Source: Actinomycetes bacterium (GTDB lineage Bacteria > Actinomycetota > Actinomycetes > Actinomycetales > Cellulomonadaceae). Taken from it: 7,975 bases of DNA. The stretch covers positions 1 through 7,975 of the forward strand of contig JAEYXM010000223.1 in assembly GCA_023428465.1 (NCBI GenBank), given 5' to 3'. Positions 1-4,724 of the stretch are shown here, one piece after another; the first letter of the stretch is position 1, and the number at the start of each line of letters is the position of its first letter. Made by a program: the position numbers and the translations under genes. The notes below the pieces were generated by a model. The model worked only from the letters and a program-made list of their open reading frames with translations. It had not been told where the DNA came from and did no database searches.

Positions 1-1
1 G

Positions 2-1009
2 GTCGGTGTCGGGAGCCCGCTCATCATCGCGTGGTTCGGGACCTTCCTCGTCAACGTCATCCTGGCCCAGGCCGCCTTCCAGATGGCGCTGTCGTGCCGC
101 ACCGCCGAGGGCGGGCGGCGCGGCATGATCACCGCCGCCGGGTTCGGTGTGCCGTTCATCGTGCTCGGGGTCGTGCTCGGCGTCGCGGCGGCCGTCGTCG
201 TCCCGGGGGAGCGGCTCGGCCTCGTCGCTGTGCCGGTCTACGTGGCGGAGGTCGTGCCCGCGCCCGTGGCCGGCCTCTTCCTGCTCGGCATCTGGGCGTG
301 CGCGCTCGGCTGGGGAGCGCCCTGCCAGCTCTCGGGGGCGACCAGTCTGGGTCGGGACGTCGGCCGGGCGATCCGGCCCGACGCCACCGACGCCCAGCTC
401 GTCCGGTGGACCCGCTGGGCGCTCGTGGCGCTGACGGTGTTGATGGTCGTCTTCGGGTTCCTGCGCACCGAGCAGTCGGCGTGGTGGAACGTCCTGGCGT
501 GGACGCTGCGCAACGGGTCGACGCTCGCCCCGGTCGTCGCCGCCCTCTTCTGGCCGCTGGCGACGCGGACCGCCGCCTACGCGGCGCTCAGCGTCGGGTT
601 CGTCACGGGCCTGACGTGGTACCACCTCGGCGACTGGGCGCCGTCCGGCTTCTTCCAGGGCATCCACCCCGTGTGGATCGGCATGAGCGCGAACCTCGTC
701 ACACTCGTCGCGGTCACGCTCACGCAGGCCGGGGGCGGCAGCGCGGTCACGCGTGTGCCGGCCCGCCGCAGGTTCGCGGGCGCCGCGCTCGTCAGTGCGG
801 CGGGTGTGGCCGCGCTCGCCGCGGCCAGCTGGACCTGGACGCATTCCCACGGTGTCTCGGGCCTGGCGATCTTCACCGTGGTGGCGCTGCTGACCGTCGC
901 CGCCGTCGCCGCGCTGGAGGCGAGGCCGACGGCCACGCCGCCCGACGACGCCCGCGACGAGCCGGCCGCGCAGCTCACCGCCGCGGGGGCGGTGGCGCCC
1001 GCGGGCTGA
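2..1009 (+). CDS. Sodium:solute symporter-like membrane protein, C-terminal part (5' truncated by window edge)
   Basis: An open frame enters from the left edge and ends at TGA 1007-1009, leaving 335 residues (numbered here from base 2). It is strongly hydrophobic, with likely membrane segments near residues 5-27, 44-67, 86-106, 138-154, 174-205, 224-241, 258-276 and 285-305. The stretch after the first segment (QMALSCRTAEGGRRGM, 27-42) and the segment GIWACALGWGAPCQLSGATSL (96-116) followed by a short charged RDVGRAIRP loop resemble the later helices of sodium:solute symporters (SSS family). These carry sugars, amino acids, carboxylates or similar solutes inward with Na+. The substrate cannot be told. 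The tail after about residue 306 is hydrophilic and rich in Ala, Pro and Asp. The real start lies upstream; internal ATGs such as that at base 83 are not starts. A strong stem-loop follows 13 bases after the stop, so the gene is probably a separate transcription unit from the operon downstream. The membrane-transporter call is firm; the family is recognised from general pattern only. Confidence 0.72.
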   Translation, partial: VGVGSPLIIAWFGTFLVNVILAQAAFQMALSCRTAEGGRRGMITAAGFGVPFIVLGVVLGVAAAVVVPGERLGLVAVPVYVAEVVPAPVAGLFLLGIWACALGWGAPCQLSGATSLGRDVGRAIRPDATDAQLVRWTRWALVALTVLMVVFGFLRTEQSAWWNVLAWTLRNGSTLAPVVAALFWPLATRTAAYAALSVGFVTGLTWYHLGDWAPSGFFQGIHPVWIGMSANLVTLVAVTLTQAGGGSAVTRVPARRRFAGAALVSAAGVAALAAASWTWTHSHGVSGLAIFTVVALLTVAAVAALEARPTATPPDDARDEPAAQLTAAGAVAPAG

Positions 1010-1022
1010 CCGCCTCGTGAGA

Positions 1023-1056
1023 GGCGCCGGGCGGACCTGGCAGTCCGCCCGGCGCC
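1023..1056 (+). terminator. Intrinsic-type terminator stem-loop after the symporter gene
   Basis: The arms GGCGCCGGGCGGAC (1023-1036) and GTCCGCCCGGCGCC (1043-1056) are perfectly complementary over 14 bp and enclose a 6-base loop, CTGGCA. The stem begins 13 bases after the symporter stop codon. No T-run follows, which is common for GC-rich actinobacterial terminators. Its place between two gene units supports a role in ending the symporter transcript. The structure is seen directly; the termination activity is inferred. Confidence 0.8.
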
Positions 1057-1061
1057 GGAAC

Positions 1062-1081
1062 CCACCGGTCACCGCCGGTGG
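1062..1081. promoter_or_regulatory. 20-bp inverted repeat upstream of the importer operon (possible operator or second hairpin)
   Basis: CCACCGG (1062-1068) and CCGGTGG (1075-1081) are perfect 7-bp inverted repeats around a 6-base spacer. The element sits 5 bases after the terminator stem and 51 bases before the binding-protein start. That is a plausible place for a dimeric repressor or activator to control the operon, but it could equally be a second terminator-like hairpin. No convincing -10/-35 pair was found beside it. The repeat is seen directly; any regulatory role is a guess. Confidence 0.35.
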
Positions 1082-1122
1082 TCCACGCACACGCGACCCC
1101 GAAGGGCCGCGCCCTATCACGC

Positions 1123-1128
1123 AAGGAG
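1123..1128 (+). promoter_or_regulatory. Ribosome-binding site of the solute-binding protein gene
   Basis: AAGGAG lies 4 bases before the ATG at 1133, within the purine-rich run AAGGAGAAG. It fixes that ATG as the start. It is one of the clearest Shine-Dalgarno sites in the window, and it belongs to the gene whose product is usually needed in largest amount. Confidence 0.8.
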
Positions 1129-1132
1129 AAGT

Positions 1133-2818
1133 ATGTCCTCCCACGTCCCCACCCGGCCACGCCTGTCCCATGGGCGCAGGGCCACCGGCGCGACGCGCGG
1201 CCTCGCCGTGCTCGTCGCCCTCGGCCTGCCCGCCACCCTCGCGGCCTGCAGCACGGCGTCGGCGGGCCCACAGCCCGAGACGAGCGCAGGGCCGACCCCC
1301 GGCGGCACGATCGTGCACGCCCACGTCCAGGAGCCGCCGTGCATCTTCGGCGGCTGGATCCAGCAGGCCTACCTGTCGCGGCAGGTCCTCGACTCTCTCG
1401 TCTCGGCCGGTGAGGGCGGCGAGGTCGTGCCCTGGCTCGCGACCGACTGGTCCGTGTCGGACGACCAGCTCGTGTGGACCTTCACCCTCAAAGAGGGGGT
1501 CTCGTTCACCGACGGCACGCCCCTGGATGCGCAGGCCGTCGTCGACAACTTCGAGTACTGGCTGAACGAGGGTGGCAACAGCACGGTCGCGGCGTACCTC
1601 GCCGACTACTACGCCTCCAGCCGAGCCGTCGACCCGCTGACCTTCGAGCTCACGCTGAGCGCGCCCTACTCGGCGCTGCTGCCGGTCCTGTCGCAGGCCT
1701 ACTTCGGCATCCAGTCGCCCACCGGGCTCGAACGGGGTGCGCAGGCCAGCTGCGAGGAGCCCATCGGTAGCGGACCTTTCGTGGTCGCCGGCTGGGAGCG
1801 CGGCAGCGTCATCCGGTTCGAGCGCAACCCCGACTACACCTCGGCGCCCGCGAACGCCCTGCACCAGGGCCCCGCGTACGTCGACGGCATCGAGTGGCGC
1901 ATCGTGCCCGACCCCGTCGCCCGCTTCGGTGCGCTCACGACCGGTGAGGCGGACGTCGTCTACGACGTGCCGTCCAACCAGTGGGCCCTGGCCGAGAGCG
2001 AGTTCGAGACCCAGCTGTACATCACGCCCGGCCGGCCGGTCGCGCTCGGCCTGAACACGGTGGCGGGGCCCTTCGAGGACGTCCGCGTCCGCCAGGCGTT
2101 CGCCTTCGCCACGGACCGCCAGGCCGCCGTCGAGAGCGCCTTCACCGGCGTCGTGCCGTTCGAGGGCAACGGCACGGTGAGCCAGAGCACGCCCGGCTAC
2201 GCCGCCGAGGCCGCCGACGACTACCCGTACGACCCGGACCGTGCGAACGAGCTGCTCGACGACGCGGGGTGGACGGAGATCGACGACGACGGCGTCCGCA
2301 GCAAGGACGGCGTCCCGCTCCAGGTCCGGATCGTCTACGGCGCGGGCACGATGATCACGCCCGAGGGCGCCACCGTGCTCCAGAACATCCAGGAGCAGGC
2401 GCGCGCGACCGGGTTCGACGTGATCCTGGTGCCCGCGACCCGCGACGAGCTGTTCTCCGGTGCGTTCTCGAGCCCGGACAGCTACGACGCCAAGCCCGGC
2501 TACTGGACGAGCCCGACGGCGGGGATCCTCTACATCACCTTCCGTCAGCACCTCGAGGAGAGCCCGAACTTCTCCAACTCGAGCTTCTACAACAACCCCG
2601 AGGTCGAACAGCTCATCCTCGCGGCCAACTCCACGCTGGACCGCGCGGAGCAGGACCGCCTCTACGGCCAGGCGCAGCAGATCCTCAGCGACGAGGCCGT
2701 CAGCGTCGGTCTGTACACACAGACCACCTCGCTGGCGATCGACCCGGCCCTACGCGACGTCTGGCTCGAGCAGTCCCAGGGCGAGCCGGTCTACCACGAC
2801 GCGTGGTTCGCGCAATGA
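1133..2818 (+). CDS. ABC importer solute-binding lipoprotein, peptide/nickel (SBP_bac_5) class
   Basis: This 561-residue extracytoplasmic protein would capture the substrate and deliver it to the permease pair encoded next. The N-terminus is a lipoprotein signal: basic residues (R8, R10, R15, R16, R22), a hydrophobic stretch (about 24-38) and a lipobox LAAC with Cys39 as lipid anchor. A Ser/Thr/Gly/Pro-rich linker follows to about residue 58. The mature part has family hallmarks: WTFTLKEGVSFTDGTPLDAQAVV (115-137), PIGSGPFVVAGW (210-221) followed by RNPDYT (231-236), GEADVVYDVP (271-280), VRVRQAFAFATDRQAAV (317-333) and YPYDPDRANELLDDAGW (364-380). The length is normal for the class, which binds peptides, nickel, opines, sugars and other small molecules, so 'peptide' should not be read as the substrate. 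Besides Cys39 there are only two cysteines, C70 and C207, which might form a disulfide. The start is set by the AAGGAG site, and the stop overlaps the next gene by 4 bases. The family call is sure; the ligand is unknown, but the linked monooxygenase suggests an organosulfur or amine-type compound. Confidence 0.93.
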   Translation: MSSHVPTRPRLSHGRRATGATRGLAVLVALGLPATLAACSTASAGPQPETSAGPTPGGTIVHAHVQEPPCIFGGWIQQAYLSRQVLDSLVSAGEGGEVVPWLATDWSVSDDQLVWTFTLKEGVSFTDGTPLDAQAVVDNFEYWLNEGGNSTVAAYLADYYASSRAVDPLTFELTLSAPYSALLPVLSQAYFGIQSPTGLERGAQASCEEPIGSGPFVVAGWERGSVIRFERNPDYTSAPANALHQGPAYVDGIEWRIVPDPVARFGALTTGEADVVYDVPSNQWALAESEFETQLYITPGRPVALGLNTVAGPFEDVRVRQAFAFATDRQAAVESAFTGVVPFEGNGTVSQSTPGYAAEAADDYPYDPDRANELLDDAGWTEIDDDGVRSKDGVPLQVRIVYGAGTMITPEGATVLQNIQEQARATGFDVILVPATRDELFSGAFSSPDSYDAKPGYWTSPTAGILYITFRQHLEESPNFSNSSFYNNPEVEQLILAANSTLDRAEQDRLYGQAQQILSDEAVSVGLYTQTTSLAIDPALRDVWLEQSQGEPVYHDAWFAQ

Positions 2819-3792
2819 GCGCGGCGACGCTGACCGCTCCCCGGACGGCGGTCCCGACCGCCGTCCGGGGGGTGGGTGCACGCGTGGGGTCGGCCGTCCT
2901 CGTCCTCGCCGGCGCCGCGACCGCGGTCTTCGGCGCCCAGGCGCTGCTGCCCGGGGACCGGGCGGCCCTGCTGCTCAACCTGCAGTCGGGCGAGGCGATC
3001 GAGCGCACGCCGGCCGAGCTCGCGCCGATCAACGAGGCCTACGGCTTCGACGACCCACTGATCGTCCAGTACGGCAGGTTCGTCGCCGACCTGGCCCGCG
3101 GGGACCTCGGGACCTCCTACACCAAGCACGCGCCGGTCACCGAGATCATCGGGGGACAGGCGTGGCCCACCGTGCAGCTCGCGGTCGGCGCGCTCGTCCT
3201 GGCCTGGGTCATCGCCGTGGTCACGGTGGTGCTCACGGCCGGCCGGCCGCGCCCCGTCGCCGCGACCGGCTCGGGCCTCGAGGCGCTCGCGGCGAGCATC
3301 CCGCACTACTGGCTGGGGGTCATCCTCCTCGTCGTCTTCGCGGTCAACCTGCGCTGGTTCCCGGTCATCGGCGGGACGGACCTGGCGGCCACGGTGCTCC
3401 CGGTCGTGACCCTCGCCGTCCCGCTCGCGGGATTCCTGGGCCAGTCCATGCGTGACGAGTTCGACCGCGCGCTCGCGGCGCCGTTCGTCACCACGGCGCG
3501 GTCGCGCGGCGGCAGCGAGGCGGGCGTGCGGCTGCGGCACGTGCTGCGGCACGCCGTCCTGCCGGCGATCAGCCTGTCCGGGTGGGCGGTCGGCGCACTC
3601 CTGTCGGGTGCGGTGATCGTCGAGTCGGTGTTCTCGCGCCCGGGCCTCGGCCAGGTGCTCGTCACGGCCGTCGAGTCACGGGACCTGCCCGTCGTCGTCG
3701 GCGTCGTCATGCTCGTCGCGGCGGTGTACGTGGTGGCGAACGTCCTCGTCGACGTGGCCCACGCCCTGGTCGACCCGAGGAGGCGGGCATGA
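2815..3792 (+). CDS. ABC importer permease, DppB/OppB-like
   Basis: A 325-residue inner-membrane permease, one half of the transport channel with the next gene product. Likely membrane helices are near residues 24-44, 118-141, 158-178, 188-209, 252-272 and 293-315, the usual six. After helix 1 comes the extracellular region of this subfamily, with FDDPLIVQYGRFVADLARGDLGTSY (78-102). The cytoplasmic EAA loop that docks on the ATPase is FVTTARSRGGSEAGVRLRHVLRHAVLP (224-250), and SVFSRPGLGQVLVTAV (271-286) is the typical DppB segment before the last helix. In the EAA loop the usual small residue-Lys-Gly step is SRGG. The ATG overlaps the preceding stop as ATGA, and no Shine-Dalgarno sequence is visible upstream, so translation is probably coupled to the binding-protein gene. 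Codons 9-19 lie in a perfect 15-bp inverted repeat (listed separately). The cytoplasmic N-terminal tail of about 23 residues before helix 1 is longer than the few residues common in DppB proteins. Confidence 0.92.
   Translation: MSAATLTAPRTAVPTAVRGVGARVGSAVLVLAGAATAVFGAQALLPGDRAALLLNLQSGEAIERTPAELAPINEAYGFDDPLIVQYGRFVADLARGDLGTSYTKHAPVTEIIGGQAWPTVQLAVGALVLAWVIAVVTVVLTAGRPRPVAATGSGLEALAASIPHYWLGVILLVVFAVNLRWFPVIGGTDLAATVLPVVTLAVPLAGFLGQSMRDEFDRALAAPFVTTARSRGGSEAGVRLRHVLRHAVLPAISLSGWAVGALLSGAVIVESVFSRPGLGQVLVTAVESRDLPVVVGVVMLVAAVYVVANVLVDVAHALVDPRRRA
2839..2870 (+). promoter_or_regulatory. Perfect 15-bp inverted repeat inside the 5' end of the DppB-like gene
   Basis: CCCCGGACGGCGGTC (2839-2853) and GACCGCCGTCCGGGG (2856-2870) are exact reverse complements separated by only CC. 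As RNA this would fold into about 14 GC-rich pairs with a tetraloop, and it can extend outward to about 2834-2875 with G-U pairs. It begins 21 bases after the stop codon of the binding-protein gene and encodes residues P9-G19 of the permease. The position recalls stem-loops after binding-protein genes in other importer operons (for example between malE and malF), which stabilise upstream mRNA and lower permease output. The repeat is seen directly; the function is inferred. Confidence 0.6.
3778..3783 (+). promoter_or_regulatory. Ribosome-binding site of the DppC-like permease gene
   Basis: AGGAGG lies 5 bases before ATG 3789 and within the last codons of the preceding permease gene. It settles this start, which is also supported by the ATGA overlap. 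The contrast with the first permease gene, which has no such site, is notable. Confidence 0.75.
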
Positions 3793-4724
3793 GCGCCGCC
3801 ACGCAGACCACCCCGCCGGACACCCGGCCCGTCGCCGGACGGGGCTCCGGACCGGGCTCCGGACCGAGCGCGGGCCCGCGCCGCCGCGCCGTCAGCCTCC
3901 GCGCCCCGTTCGGCGGACGCGTCGCGCCCGTCGCCGGGTTCGCGGTCCCCTCGGCAGTCGTGGGCGTGTTCCTGCTGGCGGCCGTCGCGCCGTCGGTCCT
4001 CGCCCCGGGCGACCCCACGGCGATCGACCTGGGCGCAGCCCTGTCGCCGCCGTCGTGGGAGCACCCGTTCGGCACCGACCAGTCGGGGCGGGACCTGCTC
4101 ACGCGCATCGTGCACGGGGCCCGGCACTCGCTGCTGCTCGGGCTCGGCTCGACGGCGGTCGCCATGACGATCGCGACGATCCTGGGCTTCGCCGCAGGGC
4201 TCGGCGGGCGCGTCGTGGACCGGGTCGTCGGCTCGGCGCTCGAGGTCGCGTTCGCCTTCCCGACGATGCTCCTGGCCCTCCTCCTGGTGGCCGTGCGCGG
4301 CCCGTCGGTCACGACGCTGGTCCTCGCCGTCGGCATCGGCTCCGCGCCCGGGTACGCGCGGATGATCCGCGGCCAGGTGCGCGCGGTGCGCGGGGAGGCC
4401 TACGTGGAGGCCGCGCGCGCGCTCGGTCACCCGTACCGGGACGTCGTCCGGCGCCACGTGCTGCCCAACGCCCTGCGGCCGCTCGTCGCCGTCGCGACCC
4501 TCGGCATCGGGCAGTCCATCGTCTGGGCGTCCGGACTGGCGTTCCTCGGCATGGGCGTCGCCCCGCCGTCGCCGGAGTGGGGCGCCCTGCTCGAGGCCGG
4601 GCGCATGTACGTGACCGTCGCCTGGTGGCTGGAGGTCATGCCCGGGCTTGCGATCGTCGTGCTCGCCGTCGCCGTCACGGCGCTCGGACGGGCCATCCAG
4701 AAGCGGCTCGAAGGGAGCGTGTGA
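3789..4724 (+). CDS. ABC importer permease, DppC/OppC-like
   Basis: A 311-residue inner-membrane permease that pairs with the DppB-like subunit. The N-terminal 45 residues are cytoplasmic, disordered and rich in Gly, Ser, Pro and Arg. Predicted helices lie near 49-71, 113-136, 148-169, 173-190, 233-255 and 281-300. DppC hallmarks are HPFGTDQSGRDLLTRIVHGARHSL (92-115), the EAA loop YVEAARALGHPYRDVVRRHVLPNALRP (205-231) and LAFLGMGVAPPSPEWGALLEAGR (250-272). The length is typical for the family. The ATG overlaps the preceding stop by 4 bases (ATGA) with a strong AGGAGG upstream. The stop TGA (4722-4724) shares its final A with the ATG of the ATPase gene. Both permeases begin with MSAAT, although the rest of their tails differ. 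Like its partner, it is firmly assigned to the peptide/nickel permease class without a known substrate. Confidence 0.93.
   Translation: MSAATQTTPPDTRPVAGRGSGPGSGPSAGPRRRAVSLRAPFGGRVAPVAGFAVPSAVVGVFLLAAVAPSVLAPGDPTAIDLGAALSPPSWEHPFGTDQSGRDLLTRIVHGARHSLLLGLGSTAVAMTIATILGFAAGLGGRVVDRVVGSALEVAFAFPTMLLALLLVAVRGPSVTTLVLAVGIGSAPGYARMIRGQVRAVRGEAYVEAARALGHPYRDVVRRHVLPNALRPLVAVATLGIGQSIVWASGLAFLGMGVAPPSPEWGALLEAGRMYVTVAWWLEVMPGLAIVVLAVAVTALGRAIQKRLEGSV
3842..3865 (+). repeat. Two tandem 12-bp repeats coding for a Gly-Ser-Gly-Pro tail
   Basis: GGGCTCCGGACC occurs twice head to tail (3842-3853 and 3854-3865) in the disordered N-terminal tail of the DppC-like permease, giving GSGPGSGP (residues 19-26). 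The unit length is a multiple of three, so gain or loss of a copy keeps the frame. It is probably a recent local duplication in a region under little constraint. Confidence 0.7.
4712..4717 (+). promoter_or_regulatory. Ribosome-binding site of the fused ATPase gene
   Basis: AGGGAG lies 6 bases before ATG 4724 and inside the last codons of the DppC-like gene. Together with the TGATG stop-start overlap it fixes this start. Confidence 0.6.

Noticed and set aside
31..1020. Alternative + strand frame over the symporter gene
   Set aside because: The translation is an Arg/Gly/Ala low-complexity string, whereas the frame starting at base 2 gives a coherent membrane protein.
1092..1120. Possible promoter with TATCAC (1115-1120) as -10
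   Set aside because: The hexamer is a weak match, the sequence at the -35 distance (CGCGAC, 1092-1097) is not convincing, and the -10 would leave almost no leader before the ribosome-binding site.
1981..2814. Upstream in-frame extension of the DppB-like permease into the binding-protein gene
   Set aside because: The added residues are low-complexity Arg/Gly/Pro and overlap a real gene; the ATGA junction at 2815 gives a normal-length permease.
2791..3552. Minus-strand open frame opposite the DppB-like gene
   Set aside because: Composition is almost wholly charged (Arg, Asp, Glu, Gly), as expected from the complement of hydrophobic GC-rich codons; no independent support.
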